Assembly (NCBI GenBank): GCA_030530095.1
Contig: JAUMVO010000004.1
Span: 1 to 64,000 of the forward strand
Length of the DNA stretch: 64,000 nucleotides
Reading direction: 5' to 3'
DNA from: Clostridiaceae bacterium
Lineage (GTDB): Bacteria; Bacillota; Clostridia; Oscillospirales; Acutalibacteraceae
The notes under the pieces are model-generated. The model saw nothing but the letters and a program-made list of their open reading frames with translations. It was not told the origin of the DNA and did not search any database. This document shows positions 1-7,450 of this stretch, in pieces (positions within the stretch are counted from its first letter, which is position 1; each line of letters starts with the position of its first letter). Both the position numbers and the translations under genes were made by a program.

Positions 1-66
1 ACGGCGGTCCCCCTCCCTTTGACAAGGGAGGCTGGTGTCCTATCAAGCTTTCTCCTCGACAAACTC
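1..66. repeat. Right part of a palindrome-rich dispersed repeat, cut by the window edge
   Basis: Positions 1-66 match 63651-63716 with one mismatch (position 54, c versus g). The shared part holds the hairpin CTCCCTTTGACAAGGGAG and the tail TATCAAGCTTTCT. The left half of this copy lies outside the window. No open reading frame of note is present, so this looks like a non-coding repeat unit and not a gene. Confidence 0.8.
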
Positions 67-75
67 AAATTTGAA

Positions 76-112
76 ACAAAAAAAGAAAAGGCAGAGACCG
101 GCTCTGCCTTTT
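76..112 (-). terminator. Intrinsic terminator of the rplU-prp-rpmA operon
   Basis: An 11-bp perfect stem (86-96 with 102-112, loop ACCGG) is followed on the minus strand by a T-rich tract (rc of 76-85). It lies 15 bases after the rpmA stop codon. Confidence 0.85.
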
Positions 113-126
113 GATTTTGCAATTAA

Positions 127-411
127 TTACTGCTCAACGGGATAAACGCTTACCTTCTTGCGGTCCTTGCCGAAACGCTCGAAGCGTACAACGCCGTCAA
201 CCTTGGCGAAAAGGGTATCATCTGAGCCCTTGCCAACGTTCTCACCGGGATGAATGTGAGTTCCGCGCTGTCTTACAAGAATGTTGCCTGCAGGAACGAA
301 CTGACCGTCCGCACGCTTAACGCCGAGACGCTTTGATTCGGAGTCTCTGCCGTTCTTGGTAGAACCCATTCCCTTTTTATGAGCGAACAACTGAATGTTT
401 ATTTTAAGCAT
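127..411 (-). CDS. rpmA: 50S ribosomal protein L27 with a cleavable N-terminal extension
   Basis: L27 sits at the peptidyl transferase centre of the large ribosomal subunit. The protein is 94 aa and carries the family signature [17 protein letters not shown] near the N terminus. It begins [14 protein letters not shown]: the first nine residues are the Firmicutes-type extension that must be removed, with expected cleavage after Phe9. The ATG at 411 is chosen because it gives exactly this extension; an in-frame upstream start would add an unrelated tail. The start overlaps the end of prp by 8 bases, so the two are probably translationally coupled. The cleaving protease is the gene immediately upstream. 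Confidence 0.97.
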   Translation of the reverse strand: MLKINIQLFAHKKGMGSTKNGRDSESKRLGVKRADGQFVPAGNILVRQRGTHIHPGENVGKGSDDTLFAKVDGVVRFERFGKDRKKVSVYPVEQ

Positions 412-730
412 TTTTTGCACCTCTTTCAATCTTGATAAAATCGGGATACTGTAATGAGAGCTGTTCAAGATGAAGTATCAATCCTTTTAATACCGCATCG
501 GCTTTGCGTGATTCCTCAGCGTTCAGTTTAAGCTTCATCGTGCCGTCAGTTTCGCTGAGCTCGGGCTTTAATCCCAGAATCTCGGTCAGAGTGTTGGCAC
601 ACATATAAGCCGCCGATGAAACCGCCGCGCAGACTATGTCGTTGCCGACCTCTGCGTAACCGGAATGGCCGCTTATCTCAAAGCCGTCCGCTAAACCCTC
701 GGGGGAATAACTGAACTTCGCTCTTATCAT
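404..730 (-). CDS. prp: Prp cysteine protease that processes L27
   Basis: This 108-aa protein is the YsxB/DUF464 family, now known as Prp, which trims the N-terminal extension of L27 in Firmicutes. The catalytic dyad is visible: His22 in [11 protein letters not shown] and Cys34 in IVCAAVSS. It lies between rplU and rpmA, the usual position, 5 bases after rplU and overlapping rpmA. The conserved pairing of protease and extended L27 supports the assignment. Function is inferred from the family; the motifs are seen directly. Confidence 0.93.
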   Translation of the reverse strand: MIRAKFSYSPEGLADGFEISGHSGYAEVGNDIVCAAVSSAAYMCANTLTEILGLKPELSETDGTMKLKLNAEESRKADAVLKGLILHLEQLSLQYPDFIKIERGAKNA

Positions 731-735
731 GGCCT

Positions 736-1047
736 TTAAGCGTTAATTGCGGAAATCTCAACCTTAGTGTACGGCTGACGATGTCCCTTCTTGCGCTTTT
801 CGTTCTTCTTGGGCTTGTAAGTAAATACGGTGATTTTCTTACCCTTACCCGTCTTCAATACCTTAGCTGCAACGGTTGCGCCCTTAACGTAAGGAGAACC
901 GACCTTGATGCCGTCATCGGCACCGATGCAGAGAACCTTATCAAAGGTTACTTCGGCATTCTCTTCGGCGTCAAGCTTCTCAACATAGATAACGTCGCCG
1001 TTCTCTACCTTGTACTGCTTACCGCCGGTAACGATTACTGCGTACAT
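736..1047 (-). CDS. rplU: 50S ribosomal protein L21
   Basis: The 103-aa product begins [14 protein letters not shown] and ends with the basic [25 protein letters not shown] region typical of L21, a 23S rRNA-binding protein of the large subunit. Length is normal for the family. The start is preceded by AAGGTAGGT on the minus strand. It is the first gene of the rplU-prp-rpmA operon and has its own promoter and a leader of about 90 bases. Confidence 0.97.
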   Translation of the reverse strand: MYAVIVTGGKQYKVENGDVIYVEKLDAEENAEVTFDKVLCIGADDGIKVGSPYVKGATVAAKVLKTGKGKKITVFTYKPKKNEKRKKGHRQPYTKVEISAINA

Positions 1048-1137
1048 GTTTTTACCTACCTTAATTATAGTCTCGCTATCGGAGGCGGAAAACTCGCTTA
1101 TAGTATAATAATATATACTGCCCCCTGATATGCGGCA
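1048..1137 (-). promoter_or_regulatory. rplU 5' leader, candidate L21 autoregulatory leader
   Basis: About 90 bases separate the predicted transcription start from the rplU ATG. The leader contains a hairpin (AGTATA 1102-1107 with TATACT 1114-1119) and a GC-rich stretch before the ribosome binding site. Firmicutes rplU genes often carry an L21 leader RNA; I cannot confirm the family fold by eye. Confidence 0.4.
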
Positions 1138-1143
1138 AAAAGT

Positions 1144-1172
1144 ATTTTAACAGAAAAGTAAATGCTTGTCAA
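1144..1172 (-). promoter_or_regulatory. SigA-type promoter of rplU-prp-rpmA
   Basis: TTGACA (1167-1172), 17-base spacer, TAAAAT (1144-1149), read on the minus strand. It lies just after the stop codon of the upstream phosphatase gene. Confidence 0.8.
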
Positions 1173-1180
1173 TGATTTTT

Positions 1181-1786
1181 TTATTCTCTTTCGCCGTAGA
1201 CGTCCTCGTACTTAAACGGCTCAAATCGAGCGCCCGAGTGAACGTGTATGCAATTCTGTCCCAGAGAGAAAATCGGACCGTCGTTGGAGATTGAATCCGA
1301 ATAGACGGTTACGACCTCAACCTCGTCCTTATTGAACTCCTCATAAAAGCGGCGCACCTTCTCGGCGTTACGGCAATTCTTATAGAGAAGAGTACCCGTT
1401 TTCGGGTCGTGGCGAGTGCAGATAAGGTGCTCGAAGCCGAGCCTTTTCTGCGCTTCCTTTAAGAGAAAATCGGGACTTGCGCTAATGACAACCGACTCTC
1501 TTTCGCGGTTTTCCTTACGCGCAAAATCGTAGAAATCCTTCTCGTGTCTGTCCCAGAACTTTTTGACATTCTTTTCGAGATTGATAAAACGCACGAAGCA
1601 GAAAATATGGTGCTTGAAATGGTCAAGCCCGATGATGTGCGTTATAAACAGAAGTATGTCAAAGAAATAGAAAGGCAGAAGGAACAAAAGATAGGGATGC
1701 CTTAAGAAACAGTAGAACGCGAACGTTGAACCGCTGTCAAAAGGTAATACGGTTTTGTCAAAATCGTAAATATCTATTTTTTTCAT
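1181..1786 (-). CDS. HAD-superfamily phosphatase (SerB-like class)
   Basis: The 201-aa protein has the haloacid dehalogenase motifs in order: D8-x-D10-x-T12 (nucleophile and acid), ISASP at 101-105, a lysine at 143, and YSDSISND at 162-169 for Mg2+ binding. It should be an aspartate-dependent phosphohydrolase; the substrate is unknown. Residues 30-54 are strikingly hydrophobic (PYLLFLLPFYFFDILLF), suggesting a membrane-associated cap. The ATG at 1786 is chosen over a GTG three codons upstream because GGAGG lies 8 bases before it. It has its own promoter and lies between proC and rplU without an obvious terminator. Confidence 0.8.
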   Translation of the reverse strand: MKKIDIYDFDKTVLPFDSGSTFAFYCFLRHPYLLFLLPFYFFDILLFITHIIGLDHFKHHIFCFVRFINLEKNVKKFWDRHEKDFYDFARKENRERESVVISASPDFLLKEAQKRLGFEHLICTRHDPKTGTLLYKNCRNAEKVRRFYEEFNKDEVEVVTVYSDSISNDGPIFSLGQNCIHVHSGARFEPFKYEDVYGERE

Positions 1787-1812
1787 CCTTCTCACCTCCG
1801 AAATTTTGAGTA

Positions 1813-1841
1813 ATTTTAGCAGAAAAGCGCAGGCAAATCAA
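1813..1841 (-). promoter_or_regulatory. Promoter of the HAD phosphatase gene
   Basis: TTGATT (1836-1841), 17-base spacer, TAAAAT (1813-1818) on the minus strand, 26 bases upstream of the chosen start. Confidence 0.7.
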
Positions 1842-1900
1842 GGTGTTTTTGAAATTACCCCGTTTTCAACAGTTTTTCACCTTCAACGGGTGTTTTTATG

Positions 1901-2692
1901 TTATTTCTGACCAAGTTCCTTTGTGCGCTCATACGAAGCCTTGACCGCATTTATGCAGGCGGCTCTGAACGAGCCTTCCTCGAGCGCTCTTACGCCCTCA
2001 ATTGTGGAGCCTGCGGGCGAGCATACGGCGTCCTTGAGTTCGGCGGGATGCCTGCCCGAAGCCTTTAAGAGAGCCGCAGCGCCCTCAAGAGTGGAAGCGG
2101 CATAATCGAGCGCCTTATCACGCGGGAGTCCGCATTCAACCGCGCCGTCCGCAAGAGCGTCGATAAACATATATGCAAACGCGGGACCGCAGCCCGAAAC
2201 CGCGCTCGCGGCATCGATAAGTCTTTCCTCAAGCTTGTCAACCGTGCCGCAGGGAGCCATAAATTTCTTAAAGGTGTTTTCCTTTGAAGCGTCAACGCTG
2301 TCGGTGCAGTAGAGTATTACTCCCTTACCGACCGAAGCGGGCGTGTTGGGCATAATGCGTATAGTCGGAACGCTGCCGAAAAGCTCGTTCAGACTTTTCA
2401 GGCTGACGCCGGCCGCCATGCTGACAAGCGTGAATTCGCCGATCTTTTTATCAAGAAGCGGTTTGATTTCGGCAGAAAGCGCCGCCAGAAACTGCGGCTT
2501 AACGCCGATGAATATAAAATCACACTCGCTGATAAGCGTTTCGGCACAAACGGAGTTTGCCGAGATTGCACGCGCAAGCGCGTTGGCCTTTTCGGCGTCC
2601 TTATCGTAAAGATAAACCTCGCCGCCGCTCTTTGATACGGCGCTTGCAAGCGCGCCGCCCATATTGCCCGTACCTATAAATCCGATTTTCAT
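1901..2692 (-). CDS. proC: Pyrroline-5-carboxylate reductase
   Basis: ProC performs the last step of proline synthesis, NAD(P)H reduction of 1-pyrroline-5-carboxylate. The 263-aa protein begins MKIGFIGTGNMGGA with the Rossmann GxGxxG, and has the C-terminal signature region SVSGCGPAFAYMFIDALADGAV and SPAGSTIEGVRALE near the end. The ATG at 2692 has AAGGTGAT upstream; a GTG nine bases earlier is less likely. It follows the proA stop by 5 bases and is the last gene of proB-proA-proC. Confidence 0.95.
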   Translation of the reverse strand: MKIGFIGTGNMGGALASAVSKSGGEVYLYDKDAEKANALARAISANSVCAETLISECDFIFIGVKPQFLAALSAEIKPLLDKKIGEFTLVSMAAGVSLKSLNELFGSVPTIRIMPNTPASVGKGVILYCTDSVDASKENTFKKFMAPCGTVDKLEERLIDAASAVSGCGPAFAYMFIDALADGAVECGLPRDKALDYAASTLEGAAALLKASGRHPAELKDAVCSPAGSTIEGVRALEEGSFRAACINAVKASYERTKELGQK

Positions 2693-2697
2693 AATTA

Positions 2698-3960
2698 TCA
2701 CCTTATATTTCCGTTACCCGTAACGATGTATTTGTATGAACACAGCTCCTTTAGTCCCATAGGACCTCTGGCGTGAAGCTTCTGAGTAGAGATGCCCATT
2801 TCGCAGCCGAGACCGAACTCGCCGCCGTCGGTAAAGCGGGTTGAAGCGTTTACGTAAACCGCCGCACTGTCAACGAGAAGCGTGAACTTTCTCTTTGCTT
2901 CGTCGTCGTTTGTGACTATCGCATCACTGTGGCCCGTCGAATGTGCCGAGATATGCGCAATAGCCTCGTCAACGCCCGAAACGACCTTGACCGCGAGAAT
3001 GTAATCAAGGAATTCGGTGTCGAAATCCTTCTCACCTGCAGGTGTGCCGTCGATAATCGCGGCCGCCTTTTTATCAAGCCTTAACTCAACGGGAGTCAGG
3101 CCGTTTGCGGCTCTTTCGTCAACGAGCTTGCTTTTAAGCATCGGCAAAAAGTCCTTTGCAACCGCTTCGTCAACCAGACAAACCTCCTCGGCGTTGCAGA
3201 CCGAAGGACGGCTTGTTTTGGCGTTGTTGATTATATTGACAGCCATATCAAGGTCGGCTGTTTTTTCAACGTAAACGTGACAGATACCCGTGCCCGTCTG
3301 AATGCAGGGAACGGTTGCATTCTCGACGCAGGCGCGTATAAGTCCCGCGCCGCCTCTGGGGATGAGCATATCGATAAGTCCGTTCGCCTTCATCATCTCG
3401 TTGGCGCTCTGACGGGTTGTGTCGTGAATAAGCTGAATTGCGTCGGGATTTACTCCGACCTTTTCAAGTCCGCTTCTGAGCGCTTTGACTATTGCGAGTG
3501 CCGAACGGAATGCCTCCTTGCCGCCGCGCAGTACGCAGGCGTTGCCGCTTTTCAAAGCAAGCGAAGCCGCGTCAGAGGTTACGTTGGGACGGCTCTCGTA
3601 AATAATACCGACAACTCCGAGCGGTACGGAAACCTTTTTAATAACAAGATTGCCGTTTCGCGTTACCTCGTCGAGCACGTTGCCGACGGGTTCGGGAAGC
3701 CCGGCAACCTCTCTTATACCCTGAGCCATACCGAGTATTCTGTCGTGAGAGAGCGAAAGACGGTCAATCATAACGTCCGAGACGGTGCCCCTCGCCGCTT
3801 CGACGTCCTTTTCGTTCTCGGCTAAAATATCGGCTTCGTTTTCAACTAGCGCATCCGCCATCGCGAGAAGCGCCGCATTTTTCTTATCGGTCGTCAAGCC
3901 TAAGATATCTGCCGAAGCCTTTTTGGCATTTATCAGTATTTCCTGAGTATTTTCTAACAT
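2698..3960 (-). CDS. proA: Glutamate-5-semialdehyde dehydrogenase (gamma-glutamyl phosphate reductase)
   Basis: ProA reduces gamma-glutamyl phosphate with NADPH in the second step of proline synthesis. The 420-aa length is standard. Visible motifs are [11 protein letters not shown] (about 121-131), PRGGAGLI (201-208) and the catalytic Cys255 in RPSVCNAEE. It starts one base after the proB stop and runs into proC, so the three form one operon feeding intermediates in pathway order. Confidence 0.96.
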   Translation of the reverse strand: MLENTQEILINAKKASADILGLTTDKKNAALLAMADALVENEADILAENEKDVEAARGTVSDVMIDRLSLSHDRILGMAQGIREVAGLPEPVGNVLDEVTRNGNLVIKKVSVPLGVVGIIYESRPNVTSDAASLALKSGNACVLRGGKEAFRSALAIVKALRSGLEKVGVNPDAIQLIHDTTRQSANEMMKANGLIDMLIPRGGAGLIRACVENATVPCIQTGTGICHVYVEKTADLDMAVNIINNAKTSRPSVCNAEEVCLVDEAVAKDFLPMLKSKLVDERAANGLTPVELRLDKKAAAIIDGTPAGEKDFDTEFLDYILAVKVVSGVDEAIAHISAHSTGHSDAIVTNDDEAKRKFTLLVDSAAVYVNASTRFTDGGEFGLGCEMGISTQKLHARGPMGLKELCSYKYIVTGNGNIR

Positions 3961-3961
3961 T

Positions 3962-4732
3962 TTATTTCCTTTCCGCGATAAAGCGCGTGCCTATCTGCTC
4001 GCCCTCAACTATACCGTAGAGCACCGACGGGTCGCTGCCGTTGGCTATTACTACATCACAGCCCGATTTAACCGCGATTTCGGCGGCGCGGATTTTGGTA
4101 ATCATGCCGCCCGTGCCGAAGCCCGAATGGCAGTCGTCGGCAAGCGAACGGATTGAGTCGTCAATCGTTTCAACAACGGGAATGAGTTCTGCGCTTTCGT
4201 CCTTTCTCGGATCGGCGGTATAAAGTCCGTCGATATCCGTGAGCATAACGAGCAAGCCTGCACCCGTGCTCTCGGCAACTACCGCGCCGAGCGTGTCGTT
4301 GTCGCCTATCTTTATTTCATCCGTGGAAACGGTGTCGTTTTCGTTGACTATGGGAAGCACACCGAGTTCAAGCAGGCGCATCAGAGTATTGCGGAAGTTT
4401 ACGCTGCTGTGCTCGTTGGTAAGGTCATAACCCGTCAACAGAAGCTGGGCTACGGTGTGGCGATATTCCGAGAAAAGCTTATCGTATGTGTACATAAGGT
4501 CGCACTGACCGACCGCCGCGGCAGCCTGCTTGGTCGGGATGTCCGTCGGTCTTTCGCTTAAGTTGAGCTTACCGACGCCCATGCCGATAGCGCCCGAGGA
4601 AACAAGTATAACCTCATGTCCGCTGTTCTTAAGGTCGCTTATGACGGTACAGAGCTTCTCAACGCGTCTTATGTTGAGCCTGCCCGTGCCGTAGGTCAAA
4701 GTCGAGGTGCCTACCTTTATTACAATTCTCAT
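3962..4732 (-). CDS. proB: Glutamate 5-kinase without PUA domain
   Basis: ProB phosphorylates glutamate at the gamma position, the committed step of proline synthesis. The 256-aa protein contains the amino-acid-kinase core: IKVGTSTL at the N terminus, [30 protein letters not shown], and [19 protein letters not shown]. It stops after the kinase domain and lacks the roughly 100-aa C-terminal PUA domain of the E. coli enzyme, as is common in clostridia. It is the first gene of the proBAC operon. Feedback inhibition by proline is known for the family but not readable here. Confidence 0.95.
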   Translation of the reverse strand: MRIVIKVGTSTLTYGTGRLNIRRVEKLCTVISDLKNSGHEVILVSSGAIGMGVGKLNLSERPTDIPTKQAAAAVGQCDLMYTYDKLFSEYRHTVAQLLLTGYDLTNEHSSVNFRNTLMRLLELGVLPIVNENDTVSTDEIKIGDNDTLGAVVAESTGAGLLVMLTDIDGLYTADPRKDESAELIPVVETIDDSIRSLADDCHSGFGTGGMITKIRAAEIAVKSGCDVVIANGSDPSVLYGIVEGEQIGTRFIAERK

Positions 4733-4763
4733 AATATCGCCTCTGCAAAATTAATTGGATAAT

Positions 4764-4792
4764 ATTATACAACAAATGTCTATAAAGTACAA
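4764..4792 (-). promoter_or_regulatory. Promoter of proBAC
   Basis: TTGTAC (4787-4792), 17-base spacer, TATAAT (4764-4769) on the minus strand, about 32 bases upstream of the proB ATG. Confidence 0.65.
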
Positions 4793-4825
4793 GTATATTT
4801 TTATTACTGTGCAGCAGAGTGTTTA

Positions 4826-4854
4826 TTGACAAAACACGAACAAAAATATATTAT
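4826..4854 (+). promoter_or_regulatory. Promoter of the ferritin-like protein-nadA-mnmA operon
   Basis: TTGACA (4826-4831), 17-base spacer, TATTAT (4849-4854). It faces away from the proBAC promoter in a 145-base divergent intergenic region. Confidence 0.8.
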
Positions 4855-4877
4855 TTACTTATCAGGGAGGTGTTACC

Positions 4878-5273
4878 GTGACCGAACAGCAGAAGAAGGC
4901 TTTTCTGTCGTTTCAGCAGGGTGAGCTTGACGCCGTGCTTATGTACCGTAAACTCGCCGAACTTACCGATGACAGTGAAATGAAAGAGGCGTTTCTCGAA
5001 GCGGCTAAAGATGAGGGCAGGCACGCCGTTATCTGCCGCAAGTACACCGAAGAGGACCTGAAAGCGTCCGACGGATTGGCAAACATTATTTCAAAGGCGT
5101 ATAAATTCATGCCGCGCGCTCTGCTTTTAAGGGGCGTAGCCATAGGAGAATATAAGGGCGGCGACTCTTACCGTCCGTATATTGCCGACTTTCCCGAGCT
5201 CGAGCAGATAATGTTTGACGAGTACCGTCACGGCGATAAAATGAAAAACCTTGCAAAGAGGGGTAAAAAATGA
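4878..5273 (+). CDS. Ferritin-like (rubrerythrin-type) diiron protein
   Basis: The 131-aa protein has the four-helix diiron ligand pattern: Glu16, Glu46-x2-His49 (KDEGRHA), Glu91 (GEYKGG) and Glu115-x2-His118 (FDEYRHGDK). There is no C-terminal rubredoxin domain, so it is shorter than classical rubrerythrin. It probably binds a diiron centre and acts in peroxide or oxygen handling, or in iron storage; which of these is unknown. Translation starts at a GTG with AGGGAGGTG upstream. Its stop overlaps the nadA ATG in an ATGA, so it is translationally coupled to an oxygen-sensitive Fe-S enzyme. Confidence 0.75.
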   Translation: MTEQQKKAFLSFQQGELDAVLMYRKLAELTDDSEMKEAFLEAAKDEGRHAVICRKYTEEDLKASDGLANIISKAYKFMPRALLLRGVAIGEYKGGDSYRPYIADFPELEQIMFDEYRHGDKMKNLAKRGKK

Positions 5274-6184
5274 TTAAAGACGTTCAGCAGGAAATTTTAA
5301 GACTGAAAAAAGAAAACGACGTGTGCATACTCGCGCACAGTTACGTTGCGCATGAGATAATCGAAATTGCGGATTTTACGGGCGACAGCTACGCTCTGTC
5401 CGTCAAGGCGAAAACTGCACCGCAGAAGACCGTTATCATGGTCGGCGTCCGCTTTATGGCGGAAACGGTTAAAATCCTTTCGCCCGAAAAGAAGGTTATA
5501 CTCGCCCATGCAGAATCGGGCTGTCCGATGGCGGAGCAGATGGACAGAGAGACAATTTCAATCGTCAAGAGTCAGTATCCCGATTACAAGGTTGTCTGCT
5601 ATATCAACACAACCGCAGAGCTCAAAACAATCTGCGACGTGTGCGTAACCTCGTCAAGCGCGGTTAAAATCTGTAAGCAGATACCCGAAAAGAATATACT
5701 TTTCATACCCGACTGCAATCTCGGAGCATACGTTGCCGAGCAGATACCCGAAAAGAATTTCAAGCTTCTTCAGGGAGGCTGTCCCGTTCACGCTTCCGTA
5801 AACGAAAAGGAAGTTCTTGAAGCGAAGGCAAAGCACCCCGGCGCGCTTCTGCTCGTGCATCCCGAATGTACCGAAGAGGTCGTAAAGCACGCCGATTACG
5901 TCGGCTCAACTTCGGGTATAATGGAATTTGCAAAGAATTCCGACGCAAAGGAATTTATCATAGGCACGGAGCTTTCGATTACCGGGCATCTTCAGTACGA
6001 ATGTCCCGACAAACTGTTCTGGAATCTTTCGCAGAAGCTTATGTGCAAAAACATGAAGCTCAACACGCTTTACGACGTTTACAATGCAATACTCGGCAGA
6101 AGCGGCGAGGAAATTGAACTTGACGGCGAAACGATTGAAAAAGCGAGAAAATGCATCGACGAAATGATAAGACTCGGCGGCTGA
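5270..6184 (+). CDS. nadA: Quinolinate synthase
   Basis: NadA condenses iminoaspartate with dihydroxyacetone phosphate to quinolinate, using a 4Fe-4S cluster held by three cysteines. In this 304-aa protein those are Cys85 (AESGCPMAEQ), Cys171 (GGCPVHA) and Cys259 (KLMCKNMK), with the family's usual spacing of about 86-88 residues. Other signatures are DSYALSVKA and VGSTSGIMEF. It overlaps the ferritin-like gene by 4 bases and is followed by mnmA after one base. The partner genes nadB and nadC are not in this window. Confidence 0.95.
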   Translation: MIKDVQQEILRLKKENDVCILAHSYVAHEIIEIADFTGDSYALSVKAKTAPQKTVIMVGVRFMAETVKILSPEKKVILAHAESGCPMAEQMDRETISIVKSQYPDYKVVCYINTTAELKTICDVCVTSSSAVKICKQIPEKNILFIPDCNLGAYVAEQIPEKNFKLLQGGCPVHASVNEKEVLEAKAKHPGALLLVHPECTEEVVKHADYVGSTSGIMEFAKNSDAKEFIIGTELSITGHLQYECPDKLFWNLSQKLMCKNMKLNTLYDVYNAILGRSGEEIELDGETIEKARKCIDEMIRLGG

Positions 6185-6185
6185 T

Positions 6186-7250
6186 ATGGAAAAGGTAATG
6201 ATAGGCATGAGCGGCGGTGTTGACTCATCTGTCGCCGCTTATCTCTTACAAAAGGACGGCTTCGACGTTTACGGCGTTACAATGAAGCTGTTCAATAACG
6301 ACGACATTGACGTACTGCCCGACAAGGCGTGCTGTTCGCTTGAGGATGCCGAAGACGCAAAGGCGGTCTGCGGCAGGCTCGGCATACGCCACTATATGCT
6401 CAATATGACGGAGGATTTCAGGCAGGAGGTCATTGAGCGCTTTGTTTCGGCTTACGAAAACGGCGAAACGCCCAATCCGTGCATTGACTGCAACCGCTAT
6501 ATCAAGTTCCGTTCCATGCTTCGCAGAGCGCTTGAGCTTGAGATGGATTACGTTGCGACTGGACACTACGCCCGCATTGAAAAGCAGGGCGACAGATACC
6601 TGCTGAAAAAGGCTGTCGATTTAAGCAAGGATCAGAGCTACGTGCTCTATTCGCTTACTCAGCAGCAGCTTAAGATGACTAAATTTCCGCTCGGCGAATA
6701 CACAAAGCCGCAGGTTCGCGAAATCGCGCTTGAGCAGGGCTTCGTCAATGCAAAAAAGCACGAAAGCCAGGACATCTGCTTCGTGCCTGACGGCGACTAC
6801 TTCAGCTTCATCGAGAAGCACACGGGAAAGAGCTATGCGCACGGTGATTTCGTTGATATGAACGGAAACCGTCTCGGCGAGCACAAGGGCATTATACGCT
6901 ACACCGTCGGTCAGCGGAAAGGGCTCGGTCTTGCCCTGCCCGCGAGTATGTACGTCGTCGAAAAGGATCTGGCGAACAACAAGGTTATACTCGGCTTCAA
7001 CGAAGATCTTATGCAAAGGGAACTGAGCGTTAAGGATATAACTCTTTCCGCCTGCGACAGACTTGACAGGGCGGAGCGTTTCTCCGCTAAAATACGCTAT
7101 AATCAGAAGGAACAGCCCGCAACCGTAACGCAAACGGACGAAAGCCATCTGAAGATAGTATTTGACGAGCCGCAGAGAGCCGTGACAAAAGGTCAGGCGG
7201 CGGTAATTTACGACGGCGACACTGTAATCGGCGGCGGTACGATTGAATAA
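6186..7250 (+). CDS. mnmA: tRNA-specific 2-thiouridylase MnmA
   Basis: MnmA adds sulfur to U34 of the glutamate, glutamine and lysine tRNAs using ATP and a persulfide donor. The 354-aa protein begins with the PP-loop GMSGGVDSSVAA. The two catalytic cysteines are visible: Cys99 in NPCIDCNRYIKF and Cys198 in ESQDICFVPDGDY. The C terminus has the beta-barrel tRNA-binding domain. It starts one base after nadA and is the last gene of its operon, closed by a terminator. No cysteine desulfurase is adjacent. Confidence 0.96.
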   Translation: MEKVMIGMSGGVDSSVAAYLLQKDGFDVYGVTMKLFNNDDIDVLPDKACCSLEDAEDAKAVCGRLGIRHYMLNMTEDFRQEVIERFVSAYENGETPNPCIDCNRYIKFRSMLRRALELEMDYVATGHYARIEKQGDRYLLKKAVDLSKDQSYVLYSLTQQQLKMTKFPLGEYTKPQVREIALEQGFVNAKKHESQDICFVPDGDYFSFIEKHTGKSYAHGDFVDMNGNRLGEHKGIIRYTVGQRKGLGLALPASMYVVEKDLANNKVILGFNEDLMQRELSVKDITLSACDRLDRAERFSAKIRYNQKEQPATVTQTDESHLKIVFDEPQRAVTKGQAAVIYDGDTVIGGGTIE

Positions 7251-7261
7251 TATTCATAAGC

Positions 7262-7290
7262 AAAACGGACGGTTTCCCGTCCGTTTTTTT
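7262..7290 (+). terminator. Intrinsic terminator after mnmA
   Basis: Stem AACGGACGG (7264-7272) with CCGTCCGTT (7277-7285), loop TTTC, followed by a run of T to 7290. Confidence 0.9.
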
Positions 7291-7358
7291 ATATCCCCCC
7301 TGCCCCCTTATGTCTAAATATACAATAAAACAACATAAATATAGTATAATTATTCCTA

Positions 7359-7387
7359 TTGAAAAAAAGCGCGAATTCAAGTATAAT
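7359..7387 (+). promoter_or_regulatory. Promoter of the twin flavoprotein operon
   Basis: TTGAAA (7359-7364), 17-base spacer, TATAAT (7382-7387). A second TATAAT at 7345-7350 lacks a good -35. The predicted untranslated leader is about 57 bases. Confidence 0.75.
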
Positions 7388-7450
7388 TAACATGTATAAG
7401 TGGGAGTGTGTATTTGCGCGCCCGATCAATAAATTTTGAGGAGAAAAACT

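Noticed and set aside
1850-1900. Terminator after proC (CCCGTT/AACGGG)
   Set aside because: The stem is short with a loop of about 20 bases and no T run directly after it.
7345-7350. TATAAT as the flavoprotein operon -10
   Set aside because: No reasonable -35 stands 16-18 bases upstream, whereas the TATAAT at 7382 has TTGAAA at 17 bases.
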